Source of the DNA: Bacteroidota bacterium
GTDB lineage: Bacteria > Bacteroidota > Bacteroidia > Chitinophagales > Chitinophagaceae
Length of the DNA stretch: 64,000 nucleotides
Direction of reading: 5' to 3'
NCBI GenBank assembly: GCA_018267615.1
Contig: JAFDYD010000028.1
Span: forward strand, 80,237 to 144,236
Below are positions 43,645-52,511 of this stretch, piece after piece; within the stretch, counting starts at the first letter, position 1, and each line of letters begins with the position of its first letter. Position numbers and translations under genes: made by a program. The notes beneath the pieces were generated by a model. It worked only from the letters and a program-made list of their open reading frames with translations. It searched no databases and was not told the DNA's origin.

Positions 43645-44382
43645 ATGAAACGCATTGCAAAGCACATTTTGTTAATACAAGTGGTTGTATTGACTATGTC
43701 AGGGGTATTCGCAAACAACTCTTCCAACTTACATTTCTCAGGCAAAAAAAACACAGACACTGGTTCCAACGTTACCAACGTCAACACCAAATCTTCCTCT
43801 GCAATTATTTTGCATGGCAGCCTGGTGAATTTCAGCGCGGCTTATGGAAAGAACTTTTTTGATCTGAACTGGAATACGATCCCGGGAAAAACATGTGATC
43901 ATTTCGAAATCGAAAGAAGCATCGACGGAAACAATTTTGAAAAAGTGGGCGAAGTGAAAAAATCCGGCGCGCTCTCTCCAACTGAAAGTTTTTATTTCAG
44001 GGATAATGTGCGCCCTACGATTGCAAGAAATTATGATTTGTATTATCGATTGAAACAGGTAGATGAAAATGGAGAAGTAAGTTATTCAAAAGTGTTGATC
44101 ACGCGTATGTACAATACAAGAAGTCTTGCTTCATTGAGCATCACGCCAGATCCGGTAGTAAACGATATTCTGATCAACGTTCAATTGAAAACGCGTTCGT
44201 TTGTAGTTATCAAACTGACAGACAAAACCGGAAATGTTGTGATGACAAAATCGGTAAAGGCCGACGAAGAATACAATACTTACAAATTAGATGACACACA
44301 TCAGTTGCAACCTGGATTGTATAACCTGGAAATTATTGTGAACAGCAACGAGAGAATGAATATGACACTGCAAAAGAGTTAA
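43645..44382 (+). CDS. Secreted protein with fibronectin-like domain and type IX sorting-like C-terminus
   Basis: A 245-residue exported protein: signal peptide HILLIQVVVLTMSGVFA, a Thr/Asn/Ser-rich linker, then a domain with the pattern common before type IX sorting tails (DLNWNTIPGKTCDHFEIERS, FYFRDNVRPTIARNYDLYYR, LKQVDENGEVSYSKV). A last 75 residues resemble a type A sorting domain (LSITPDPVVNDILINVQLKT, FVVIKLTDKTGNVV, LQPGLYNLEIIV). The usual PNP motif reads PDP and the last residues are TLQKS, so sorting is likely but not certain. Role unknown. Its own promoter and terminator suggest a single-gene unit. Confidence 0.82.
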   Translation: MKRIAKHILLIQVVVLTMSGVFANNSSNLHFSGKKNTDTGSNVTNVNTKSSSAIILHGSLVNFSAAYGKNFFDLNWNTIPGKTCDHFEIERSIDGNNFEKVGEVKKSGALSPTESFYFRDNVRPTIARNYDLYYRLKQVDENGEVSYSKVLITRMYNTRSLASLSITPDPVVNDILINVQLKTRSFVVIKLTDKTGNVVMTKSVKADEEYNTYKLDDTHQLQPGLYNLEIIVNSNERMNMTLQKS

Positions 44383-44445
44383 GGCTCTTATATTTTTTAC
44401 TGCATATCCGTGTGCAGCCAATCAGACCAATTGCTTAGTTTAGTT

Positions 44446-44484
44446 ATCGGAACTGGAATAAATCCCGGTTCCGATTTTATTTTC
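44446..44484 (+). terminator. Intrinsic terminator of the sorting-domain gene
   Basis: ATCGGAACTGG pairs with CCGGTTCCGAT (44446-44456 with about 44465-44475, one G-T wobble), followed by TTTATTTTC on the plus strand. The T stretch runs into the end of the convergent regulator gene. Confidence 0.72.
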
Positions 44485-44788
44485 TGCTGGTTATTTTTGC
44501 TACATCCACACTCAGATAAGAATGCAGGTTCTTTACATATTGCTCAAATGCTTTTACACCTGCCGGAGTAATCTTACACATCGTTTGCGGATAATTGTCC
44601 TTGAATTGTTTCACCACATCAATATAACCTGCTTCCTTTAATTTATTAATCTGTACACTGAGATTACCAGCAGTAGCATTTGTTTCCTCTTTCAAAAAAG
44701 TAAATTCTGCCTCCTTCACACCGATGAGGAGTGAAACAACAGCAAGTCTTAACTGCGAATGTAATATAGGGTCAAGATCTTTAAACAT
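44477..44788 (-). CDS. Winged-helix transcriptional regulator
   Basis: A 103-residue DNA-binding protein of the winged-helix type often annotated as MarR/ArsR-like (HTH_34). It has LHSQLRLAVVSLLIGVKEAE (helix 1, residues 8-27), FTFLKEETNATAGNLSVQIN (helix-turn-helix, about 28-47), KLKEAGYIDVVKQF and the wing CKITPAGVKAFEQYV. Its start overlaps the end of the upstream membrane-protein gene by eight bases; this regulator/membrane pair is common in Bacteroidota and suggests that the membrane protein senses something and the regulator responds. The target is unknown, possibly its own operon. Confidence 0.85.
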   Translation of the reverse strand: MFKDLDPILHSQLRLAVVSLLIGVKEAEFTFLKEETNATAGNLSVQINKLKEAGYIDVVKQFKDNYPQTMCKITPAGVKAFEQYVKNLHSYLSVDVAKITSRK

Positions 44789-45371
44789 GTAATTGCATGT
44801 GCCTGTATTTATTTTTAAGCAAGTATCCGGGAATAATATAACTCACAAGTATTGCCAGGCTACTTAATAAAATATTTGCGTCATAACTTGTAAATGTAGA
44901 TATTACTGCTAAAATCCAGCTGGCAATTGCACCCCATACCAACGGAGGAAATTTGAGCGCTCGTCCAGAAACAAAGGTTCCGATTGAATACATCATCATG
45001 TAAAATGGAAAACAATTTGTCCAGCCAAGGCGTGCAAAAATAAACCCCAATAATATGTAAGAAACAAAAATGCCTATCCATAAATAATTCAATACCTCCT
45101 CGACGTATGTTCTTACTTTTCGTTTTTTATGTTGATTGACTCCATACAGCGTCGAAACAATCATCCCTACGAACATGAGCGTCCATGCAAGATAATGATA
45201 GGGAGACTCTAACACCACTTTTAAGATATATTGAATGATACTTGCCGAAAAAACCAACCAGCCCCAAAGCAAAAAATAAAAACTATTATCAGCAACCGTA
45301 TTCTTGGCTTTATCAATCATCGACTGGATGAGTTGCAGACTGTCTTCCGGAGATAAATTTTCTTGTTCCAT
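44781..45371 (-). CDS. Membrane protein paired with a winged-helix regulator
   Basis: A 196-residue integral membrane protein. A soluble N-terminal helix (PEDSLQLIQSMIDKAKNTVA) precedes five or six spans (FYFLLWGWLVFSASIIQYIL, YLAWTLMFVGMIVSTLYGV, YLWIGIFVSYILLGFIFA, FPFYMMMYSIGTFVSG, LVWGAIASWILAVISTF, ILLSSLAILVSYIIPGYLL). No enzyme motif is visible and the function is unknown. Its stop lies inside the start of the regulator gene, so they are translationally coupled. Confidence 0.8.
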   Translation of the reverse strand: MEQENLSPEDSLQLIQSMIDKAKNTVADNSFYFLLWGWLVFSASIIQYILKVVLESPYHYLAWTLMFVGMIVSTLYGVNQHKKRKVRTYVEEVLNYLWIGIFVSYILLGFIFARLGWTNCFPFYMMMYSIGTFVSGRALKFPPLVWGAIASWILAVISTFTSYDANILLSSLAILVSYIIPGYLLKNKYRHMQLHV

Positions 45372-45448
45372 ATTGTTGGTTATTATAGATCTTATATTAT
45401 TTCAACCCGGCATCGAATTATCATCTCGTTTTTTTAAAGAACCAATAA

Positions 45449-46075
45449 TTATTGGCATTTTGAAAGCATTATCTCTGCCTGATCCTGTCCCCAATGTGGA
45501 TACAACGGTTTGGTTTGTTCTTTTTTAAACAACTCAATTGATTTTTCAAAAATTGGTTTTGCCTTGTCTTTGCCGCCACCAAATGCAGGCGGCGTATTGA
45601 ATACACTTTGTCCTTGCAAATAATAAATGCGCGGATTATTAGGATCTATTTGTTTTGCTTTTTCCAATGCACCGCTCGCCTGTTGTCCGTAAGTCTGCCA
45701 CCGTGTTTGCGGATCAACCATCATCTGTTGTGTTGCGGCCATATTGCGAATCGTGTATATGTCTGCATTTTTCTCAATCAACTCCGCTTTATCGCATAAG
45801 GAGTTTACGCGTGTTGAATTGGCATCTTTATCAATCTTTGCATCCATCCATCCGCTTGTTGTCAATGCTAACCCTGCGTAGTAATAAGGGAGCCATTGCG
45901 TTTTTTCTGCATCGCCGATGCGTTCGAAATTATTGGCAACGGTCTGAAAATCCTGCGTTGTTTTGGCAGAATCAAAAAGATCAAGATTTTTTTTCATCGC
46001 AGCAACATATTTGTCGCTCTGCGCCTGCGCCGATATTGCGCACAATAAGAAACTAAAAAAAACAAATGATTTCAT
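45449..46075 (-). CDS. Exported TPR-like protein, unknown function
   Basis: A 208-residue protein with signal peptide MKSFVFFSFLLCAISAQA. The mature part is helical, with one clear tetratricopeptide-like unit near residues 120-160 (ASGALEKAKQIDPNNPRIYY, LQGQSVFNTP) followed by GGKDKAKPIFEKSIELF. An earlier part contains LPYYYAGLALTTSGWMDAK. It looks like a small periplasmic TPR protein involved in protein contacts; no partner can be named. It lies between the membrane-protein gene and the TonB receptor gene, same strand, with about 75- and 115-base gaps. Confidence 0.75.
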   Translation of the reverse strand: MKSFVFFSFLLCAISAQAQSDKYVAAMKKNLDLFDSAKTTQDFQTVANNFERIGDAEKTQWLPYYYAGLALTTSGWMDAKIDKDANSTRVNSLCDKAELIEKNADIYTIRNMAATQQMMVDPQTRWQTYGQQASGALEKAKQIDPNNPRIYYLQGQSVFNTPPAFGGGKDKAKPIFEKSIELFKKEQTKPLYPHWGQDQAEIMLSKCQ

Positions 46076-46190
46076 AACACCTTTTTTAAAATTGAATGAT
46101 TGAGTTATAATTTTTATTCAAAAACTTTATTACAAAACGATTTTCTCATTAAAGAGTCAACGATCAAGACAAATATTATCTCACGCTAAA

Positions 46191-48434
46191 TCATAAATTA
46201 TTATTGATAGCATCTTCTGACCTGTCAACACCCCAGCTTAAAAAACACCCGATAAAATAAAAGCGTTTAGCCGGTGGCGTTATAGGTTCTTTTATTTGTC
46301 CGCTGAACGAATAATTATATCCATATACCAGGTTATAACCAAGCACATTCGTCATGCTTGCAAAAAGGACGATAAAAGTTTTTGCATTCTTCTTGCCCAG
46401 ACTTGGCAGGTATTCCGCGCTAAAATTGAGACTGTGATAATCTTTGGTCATTCCCTGGTCAGCTATATAGTATTTGCTGTTGTTATTAATCTGAAAATTA
46501 TAGTAAGGTCTTCCAGTGGCGTAACTATACGTGAAATTAAAGCCGGCTTTTATATCCGTAACAAAGCGTTTCATGACGATCGAGGCTGTATGAGTAGCCG
46601 CATAGTTTGGCATGAGTTGCGTAGGATAATTCAAATACTCTCTTTTCGTATCGATGTAAGAATAGCTAATCCAGTAGTCAAAATTTTTAAATGTTTTTTT
46701 ATCACGCCAGAATAATTCAATGCCTTTTGCATATCCATTTCCGCCGTTATCATAAGTAGCATAGAAATAACTGTAGGGAATTGTTCTCACCAGCGCGTCA
46801 TATTTTTTATAATAGGCTTCCACGCGAAATATTCTGTCCTTGGTCAGCTTCTGGTAATTGATAATATAATGTGTCGCTTTTGTGTAACCCAAATTCGTAG
46901 AATATGACAGCTGTTGATTTTCCGGTTTCTGGTAAAATATTCCGTACGCTAAAGATACCTGTGCGTCCTTTCCTGTTTTGTAAGCAAGCGAAACGCGCGG
47001 TGCAACATCAGATTTATTAATTATTGAAGAATGTTCGAAACGCGCACCGATTTTTGCTGCAAGATCATTGGTGATATAGATATCGCTCTCTGCAAAAACC
47101 GAAGTATAATTGTCAATTAGTTTGTGAAGTGTGTCATTGTAAGTCGCCGGACTATAAGCATACCAATATTCAGCGCCAAATCGAATCGCACTTAAGCCTC
47201 CGAGTTTTTTTTCAAACACAGCTTTTGCTTGTGCAAGATCTTGTCTGCTATCGAGTGTAAAATTTTTGTATTGCATCCAATATGCAGAATCACCGAATTG
47301 TTTTGGCCGATTGTTTTGATCCTGGAGTTGCTGCTGAATATTATCTCTGTTTGTACTGTAGCTAAGCCCCAGGTTCATCTTCCATCCATTTGATAAATAT
47401 TCCTTCCAGCTCAGATTATTATACCAGTTATGATTGATAACACTAAATGCATTTTTAAAATAAGTGCTGTCAATATCAGGCCGGCGTAAACCGAGTTGAT
47501 TATAGCCAAATGTTGTATAGTATTTGATCATTCCACCACTCTTTGTTTTTATTCTGAAATTGGCATCGCCAGAATGAACTTGTGGAAGTTTAAAATAATC
47601 CGGTGTTTGTTTTACGATATTGAAATATAAACCGACATTCACATAATTGTAAGTGATGCCCCAGGATGATTTTTTATCCTTGGAAAGTTGTTGTGTTCCT
47701 GCACCAACAACCAATGGAGAAACCGATGCATCTATTTCTGATTTCTCTGGCAAATCAATTGATTCAAGTAATAACACGGACGATAACGCCTGGCCATATT
47801 GTGCGGAATATCCTCCTGTGCTAAACACTGTTCCTTTAAATAAAAAAGGTGAGAACCGGCCGCGCGTTGCAATATCAGGCACACTGGTGAAATAAGGATT
47901 GTTGACGACAGTGCCATCTATATATTGTTTGGTTTCATATCCTGCACCTCCGCGTACAAATAAACCTTCCTGCTCTCCCACCTGTTGCGTGCCAGGTAAT
48001 GTTTTTAACGCAGTGGTGATATCCGCATTTGAACCTGCCGTGGTAGCAATATCAAGCGAACTCATCACTGCTCCTCTTTTTGAATCGCCAGCTTCAAAAG
48101 ATCCGGCAGTGATCGTTACTGCTTTCAATTCGTTTGGTTCTTCTTTAAGTATTATATCAAGATGTAATTCGGCGGATTTAAGCTCGATGGATTGTTCGGA
48201 GAATTTGTATCCGACAGATGTTATTAGTAATGTCTGAGCACCTTTTTCAGTAGTAGAAAATTTATAATGACCGGTAGAATCAGAGGTCGCACCATCATAT
48301 GTATTTTTTAGCGCAATGCTCGCGCCAGGAACCGGGCGCCCTTTTCCATCTTTTATTTTTCCGCTGACTATTGTTTGTGCCCATAAGCCATGATGTATTG
48401 CAACAAGAGCCAGGAATGCAATTATTTTTCTCAC
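46191..48434 (-). CDS. TonB-dependent outer membrane receptor with carboxypeptidase-like regulatory domain
   Basis: A 747-residue outer-membrane transporter. The signal peptide ends in GLWAQ. A carboxypeptidase-D-like regulatory domain (about residues 22-105) starts IVSGKIKDGKGRPVPGASIA and includes DGATSDSTGHYKF. The plug domain (about 120-230) has TTALKTLPGTQQVGEQEGLF and VRGGAGYETKQYIDGTVVNN. The barrel (about 240-747) contains strands such as DAQVSLAYGIFYQKPENQQL. No SusD partner follows, so the substrate is not clear; metal chelate or small-molecule uptake is as likely as glycan uptake. The downstream gene is the TPR-like protein. Confidence 0.93.
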   Translation of the reverse strand: MRKIIAFLALVAIHHGLWAQTIVSGKIKDGKGRPVPGASIALKNTYDGATSDSTGHYKFSTTEKGAQTLLITSVGYKFSEQSIELKSAELHLDIILKEEPNELKAVTITAGSFEAGDSKRGAVMSSLDIATTAGSNADITTALKTLPGTQQVGEQEGLFVRGGAGYETKQYIDGTVVNNPYFTSVPDIATRGRFSPFLFKGTVFSTGGYSAQYGQALSSVLLLESIDLPEKSEIDASVSPLVVGAGTQQLSKDKKSSWGITYNYVNVGLYFNIVKQTPDYFKLPQVHSGDANFRIKTKSGGMIKYYTTFGYNQLGLRRPDIDSTYFKNAFSVINHNWYNNLSWKEYLSNGWKMNLGLSYSTNRDNIQQQLQDQNNRPKQFGDSAYWMQYKNFTLDSRQDLAQAKAVFEKKLGGLSAIRFGAEYWYAYSPATYNDTLHKLIDNYTSVFAESDIYITNDLAAKIGARFEHSSIINKSDVAPRVSLAYKTGKDAQVSLAYGIFYQKPENQQLSYSTNLGYTKATHYIINYQKLTKDRIFRVEAYYKKYDALVRTIPYSYFYATYDNGGNGYAKGIELFWRDKKTFKNFDYWISYSYIDTKREYLNYPTQLMPNYAATHTASIVMKRFVTDIKAGFNFTYSYATGRPYYNFQINNNSKYYIADQGMTKDYHSLNFSAEYLPSLGKKNAKTFIVLFASMTNVLGYNLVYGYNYSFSGQIKEPITPPAKRFYFIGCFLSWGVDRSEDAINNNL

Positions 48435-48489
48435 AAGATCGATTTATGTCTCGAAAATAAAGTAGTTTATAATATAAACCAAATAAAAT

Positions 48490-48690
48490 CTCGGATTTCT
48501 GGATTATGATGGATTTCGCAGATTTTTAGACGCCGGATTTTTTGAGATGAATTTTGCAGTTAAGTTTTTTCGGATCCCGACTGATCGGTATCCCTTTAAA
48601 GTTTGTTATAAAAAAGACAGCCATGACACATTTTAATCCAAATGCCCACTGAAGAATCTGCGAAATCGATCACAATCTGCAAATTCGCGA
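48490..48690. repeat. Inverted repeat, GGATTTCGCGGATT dialect
   Basis: A 13-bp perfect core (GATTTCGCAGATT 48512-48524 with 48655-48667) extends into imperfect arms (about 48491-48530 and 48649-48690) with the block order GATTT, GGATT, GATTTC, CNGATT. The loop is about 130 bases. Same arms as at 375/849 and 55284-55622. The right arm runs directly into the first unit of the triplicated array. Confidence 0.72.
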
Positions 48691-48693
48691 TAC

Positions 48694-49140
48694 AAAAAAG
48701 CCAGGCTTGGAAAAGCCCGGCGGTTGTTGATCGTACCCTTTAAAACTAAACTCTTGCACTCCGGTTTGATCCGGTATTGATAAATGATTTGATAATAAAA
48801 AACTCAATATCTCAACTCACTGTGTTTCTCAGTCTGAGAAATCCGCTAGAATCCAACAATTCGTGATAAAAAAAGCCAGGCCTGGACAAGCCCGGCTGTT
48901 GTTGATCGTACCCTTTAAAACTAAACTCTTACATTCCGGTTTTGAACCGGTATTGATAAATGATTTAATCGTAAAAAATGTCAGGTCAAATCAATCGCTC
49001 AATTTACTGTACCCAATCTTTGAAATGCACTGTAATCCCACAATCCATGATACAGAAAAGCCAGGCCTAGACAAGCCCGGCTGTTGTTGATCGTACCCTT
49101 TAAAACTAAACTCTTACGCTCCGGGCTTGTGTACCGGATC
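48694..49140 (-). repeat. Triplicated ~180-bp unit; candidate small-RNA or multi-terminator array
   Basis: Three units start (terminator hairpin edge) at 48700, 48875 and 49060, periods 175 and 185. Read on the minus strand each has a CCGG..CCGG hairpin, then a 32-nt stretch identical in all three (RC of 48724-48755 in copy 1, containing TTAAAGGGTACGATCAACAA), then a 9-bp GC-rich hairpin (GCCGGGCTT, loop, AGGCCTGGC type) and a T-run. Spacers are similar but diverged. The third hairpin is downstream of the sorting-domain gene ending at 49258. No canonical promoter is visible between units, so repeated processing or readthrough is as possible as separate transcription. Confidence 0.75.
49055..49081 (-). 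terminator. Intrinsic terminator of the sorting-domain gene (unit 3)
   Basis: Hairpin 49060-49081 with a 9-bp stem and 4-base loop, followed on the minus strand by TTTTC. The other units carry the same hairpin at 48875-48896 (T7) and 48700-48721 (T6), which are better terminators. Confidence 0.8.
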
Positions 49141-49257
49141 TTATATTTTTTTGATTCATTATTAATACTCATCAGAAATTTTTCCGTTTTATTTCTATCT
49201 ATGTAAAATTTTCGTCTACACATCCACGTAATAGCACTAACCCATTGCATGAACCAA

Positions 49258-50619
49258 TCAACTCTTGATAAATTTTTGAACTGTTGTTTTATTTCCGTTT
49301 GCTGTTTTTATAATATAGATACCAGCGGGAAGATCTGCAACGGGTAATATTTCCGTTTGACCTGCATTGCTGGTTACTTTTTGTCTCACCAAAATGCCAC
49401 TCGAATTATAAACATTATATGCTATCGTTCTATTCTGCCAATCCACGGGGATGGTTATGCGCAGTTCGTGCGTTGCCGGATTTGGAAATACAACAACAGT
49501 TGTTTGCTCCTCATCTGCTAAACGGACCACCACCATCTTTGAATACCTGTACTTCGCATCCATATCAACCATTTTCAAACGATAGTAGACAAGATGTCCG
49601 GGTAAGCCATTGATTTTATCCGTATAACTATATTCTCTAAGCACATCACTATTTCCTTCAGCGAAAACGATGGCATCGTCATCGAATGTAGCGCCATCGA
49701 TACTGCGTTGTATGGTGAAATGACTCGCATTGGTTTCCATCGCGGTTTCCCAATGAAGTGTTACATCTGAATTTTTTTTCTGTGCGGTGAAAGCAGTAAG
49801 CGTCAGCGGAAGCGTACTAACAACAGGAATATTGAATGCAAAAGATTTGAACCAGAGCGAATTCATTCTATCGGAGGCGCTACTACCAGTGGCTCCTGTT
49901 TTTGCACCAATTCTTACAATAAAACTATTCGTGTTGGTGTAATAATTAGTAACCATCACATCGGTTGCGGAGGTGGTAATATTTGGATAATTTTTACACG
50001 GGCCGTTATATTCCCTCCCAACAGTGCTCACGTCTGAAAGACATCCTGTGTATGATACCGGTGTGATATCAGAGTTCTGCTCCAGTGTATAAGAGAGTTG
50101 TTTATAGAAGCACAAATATTCGTGCAGGTTTTGTCCGTCGCCGTCCACATCCAATCCTGTCACATAAAATTGATTCACGGAAGTAGGTGAATGATCTGAA
50201 TGTTGTGCGAATGAAACTTGAAATTCCATCCACCAACTTGCGTTTGCAGGCGCGCTTCCACCATTATAAGCTACTCTTGGTTGCCATGCGTTGTCGTAAC
50301 CTGTGCCGTGCACGGGATCTTCGTTGGGACCAGTCAAATCTACATTTGATAATGTAACCTGGCTGCTGCTGCGACCCGTGATCGTGATAATTGCATCCAC
50401 ATCGGTGGTAACATTTGGGAAAAAATAAACAGCTCCATCAGCGCCGGCAGGTTTTGCGCCATAGCCTGTTTTTAATTGAGCATGTGTAAATACCAGTTCA
50501 GGAACCAGTGTTTGTGCGTGAGAAGATGCAAAACAAGCAATTAGAGCAGTCGATAAGATCGCAGTTTTACTGACTACAAACAGCCTGTTAAACAGGGGGC
50601 GAAGGTACAGCTCGATCAT
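49258..50619 (-). CDS. Type IX secreted protein with type A sorting domain
   Basis: A 453-residue exported protein. The signal peptide (AILSTALIACFASSHAQ) is preceded by a 15-residue N-terminal extension; ATG 50619 may not be the true start. The region up to about 270 is beta-rich with no recognised catalytic motif (VNQFYVTGLDVDGDGQNLHE). A domain with TLHWETAMETNASHFTIQRS and LVYYRLKMVDMDAKYRYSKM (about 285-365) is the type usually found before the sorting tail. The tail (about 375-453) has VVFPNPATHELRITIP and LPAGIYIIKT and ends TVQKFIKS. It is a likely cell-surface or released protein. Three terminator-like units follow. Confidence 0.88.
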   Translation of the reverse strand: MIELYLRPLFNRLFVVSKTAILSTALIACFASSHAQTLVPELVFTHAQLKTGYGAKPAGADGAVYFFPNVTTDVDAIITITGRSSSQVTLSNVDLTGPNEDPVHGTGYDNAWQPRVAYNGGSAPANASWWMEFQVSFAQHSDHSPTSVNQFYVTGLDVDGDGQNLHEYLCFYKQLSYTLEQNSDITPVSYTGCLSDVSTVGREYNGPCKNYPNITTSATDVMVTNYYTNTNSFIVRIGAKTGATGSSASDRMNSLWFKSFAFNIPVVSTLPLTLTAFTAQKKNSDVTLHWETAMETNASHFTIQRSIDGATFDDDAIVFAEGNSDVLREYSYTDKINGLPGHLVYYRLKMVDMDAKYRYSKMVVVRLADEEQTTVVVFPNPATHELRITIPVDWQNRTIAYNVYNSSGILVRQKVTSNAGQTEILPVADLPAGIYIIKTANGNKTTVQKFIKS

Positions 50620-50920
50620 AACTAAATTTTTATGGGGTCGGGGATTAAATACTATTATAGTAACCCATAGTCATTGGAGAAATACCTATTCTTCGCCGGA
50701 ATTGGAATAAACTATATAAACTGAAAAACGATTTAAAAGCTAGAGGAAAATTGGAGCCGTGGAGTTAATCAGGAGATTGGGTACGTGTGTGATTGTGATA
50801 CAAATATTGCAAGCGTTTTTGAATAATGCAAGTCTTTTTGAAAATATTTTAAAAAAACGAGTGGCGAGTAGTAAGTGGATGAACCCACTTGCTACTCGCC
50901 ACTCGCTATCATAATTCACT
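50620..50920. other. Gap between atpA and the sorting-domain gene
   Basis: The gap holds the terminator hairpin at 50858-50905 next to atpA. The remainder (50620-50850) is AT-rich and shows no gene; in particular it contains no trace of atpG, which normally follows atpA. Confidence 0.6.
50851..50905 (-). terminator. atp operon terminator, formed by a GTGGCGAGTAG-dialect repeat
   Basis: A 21-bp stem (50858-50878 with 50885-50905, 20 of 21 pairs, words CGAGTGGCGAGTAG and AAGTGG) and 6-base loop are followed on the minus strand by T7. It starts 16 bases past the atpA stop. It looks like a word-type repeat recruited as a terminator. Confidence 0.9.
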
Positions 50921-52498
50921 TTACTTATACTGCGGCATCAACTCTTTTGCAAGACTCACCATTCTTTTAACTCCGTCTTCAGGGAGATTTCCCTTCTTGA
51001 ATTCAGCCATTACATCGGACAATTTGTTATCCATTTCCATCAAGAAATGTTCTTCAAATGCCTTCACGTGTTTTACGGCAATTTCGCGAAGCAAGCCCTG
51101 TGTTCCGAGGTAAATAATTGCTACTTGTTTTTCAACTGGCACTGGCGAATATTGTGGTTGCTTCAGCACTTCCACATTACGCGCACCCTTATCCAACACT
51201 ACTTTGGTAGCAGCATCCAGGTCACCGCCGAATTTTGCAAAAGCTTCCATCTCACGGTAAAGAGCCTGATCAAGTTTTAATGTACCGGCTACTTTTTTCA
51301 TGGATTTGATCTGCGCATTTCCACCTACACGGCTAACCGAAATACCAACGTTGATCGCTGGACGAATACCGGAGTTGAACAAATTATTCTCAAGGAATAT
51401 TTGTCCGTCGGTAATTGAAATCACATTTGTAGGGATATATGCAGACACGTCGCCCGCTTGCGTTTCAATGATTGGCAATGCAGTTAATGAGCCACCACCT
51501 TTCACTTTGTTTTTTAAAGATTCAGGAAGGTCATTCATATTTTTTGCAACGCTATCATCACCGATAATTTTTGCAGCGCGTTCAAGCAAGCGGCTATGCA
51601 AATAGAATACATCACCCGGATAAGCTTCACGTCCCGGTGGGCGACGAAGCAATAATGATACTTCACGGTAAGCAACGGCCTGTTTTGATAAATCATCATA
51701 GATAATCAATGCAGGTCTTCCGGTATCGCGGAAATATTCGCCAATGGCGGCACCTGCAAATGGTGCATAGAATTGTAATGGTGCGGGATCGGATGCAGAT
51801 GCTGCAATGATTACCGTATAATCGAGCGCTCCGTTATCAGCCAAAGTTTTCATCACACCTGCGATGGTTGATGCTTTTTGTCCGATCGCTACATATATAC
51901 AATAAACAGGTTTTCCTGCTTTATAAAATTCTTTCTGATTTATGATTGTGTCAATCGCGATCGCTGTTTTTCCAGTCTGACGATCACCGATGATCAATTC
52001 ACGTTGTCCGCGTCCAATCGGGATCATCGCATCAATCGCTTTGATACCTGTTTGCAAAGGTTCTTTAACCGGCTCTCTGAAAATTACACCAGGCGCTTTG
52101 CGCTCGAGAGGCATTTCATATTTTTCACCTGTTAATGGTCCCTTGCCATCAATGGGAACACCCAATGTATTTACCACGCGGCCAAGCATCCCTTCACCAA
52201 CATTGATCGACGCAATTTTTCCGGTGCGACGAACTTTTGCTCCTTCTTTGATATCACCACTTCCTCCCATCAATACCACACCCACATTATCTTCTTCAAG
52301 ATTCAGCGCGATTGCATTGACACCATTTTCAAATTCAACCAACTCCCCGCTACCTACATTGCTTAATCCATAAACACGCGCGATTCCATCACCCACTTGT
52401 AACACCGTGCCTATTTCTTCTAGCTCTGCGGAAACATTGAAGTTGCTTAATTGCTGGCGCAATATTGCTGATATTTCATCTGGTTTAATCTCTGCCAT
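50921..52498 (-). CDS. atpA: F1Fo ATP synthase subunit alpha
   Basis: Non-catalytic nucleotide-binding subunit of F1. In 525 residues: N-terminal beta domain with [14 protein letters not shown] (about 28-41), P-loop [15 protein letters not shown] (about 170-185), the catalytic-site Arg region [14 protein letters not shown] (about 375), and the DELSEED-equivalent helical end. The start ATG 52498 ([17 protein letters not shown]) is the family start. Last gene of the atpB-E-F-H-A run, followed after 16 bases by a terminator instead of atpG. Confidence 0.98.
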   Translation of the reverse strand: MAEIKPDEISAILRQQLSNFNVSAELEEIGTVLQVGDGIARVYGLSNVGSGELVEFENGVNAIALNLEEDNVGVVLMGGSGDIKEGAKVRRTGKIASINVGEGMLGRVVNTLGVPIDGKGPLTGEKYEMPLERKAPGVIFREPVKEPLQTGIKAIDAMIPIGRGQRELIIGDRQTGKTAIAIDTIINQKEFYKAGKPVYCIYVAIGQKASTIAGVMKTLADNGALDYTVIIAASASDPAPLQFYAPFAGAAIGEYFRDTGRPALIIYDDLSKQAVAYREVSLLLRRPPGREAYPGDVFYLHSRLLERAAKIIGDDSVAKNMNDLPESLKNKVKGGGSLTALPIIETQAGDVSAYIPTNVISITDGQIFLENNLFNSGIRPAINVGISVSRVGGNAQIKSMKKVAGTLKLDQALYREMEAFAKFGGDLDAATKVVLDKGARNVEVLKQPQYSPVPVEKQVAIIYLGTQGLLREIAVKHVKAFEEHFLMEMDNKLSDVMAEFKKGNLPEDGVKRMVSLAKELMPQYK

Positions 52499-52511
52499 AA
52501 TTATTTATTGT

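Noticed and set aside
48694..49140. CRISPR array reading of the triplicated units
   Set aside because: Units are about 180 bp with hairpins and T-runs, spacers are homologous to each other, and no cas genes are near.
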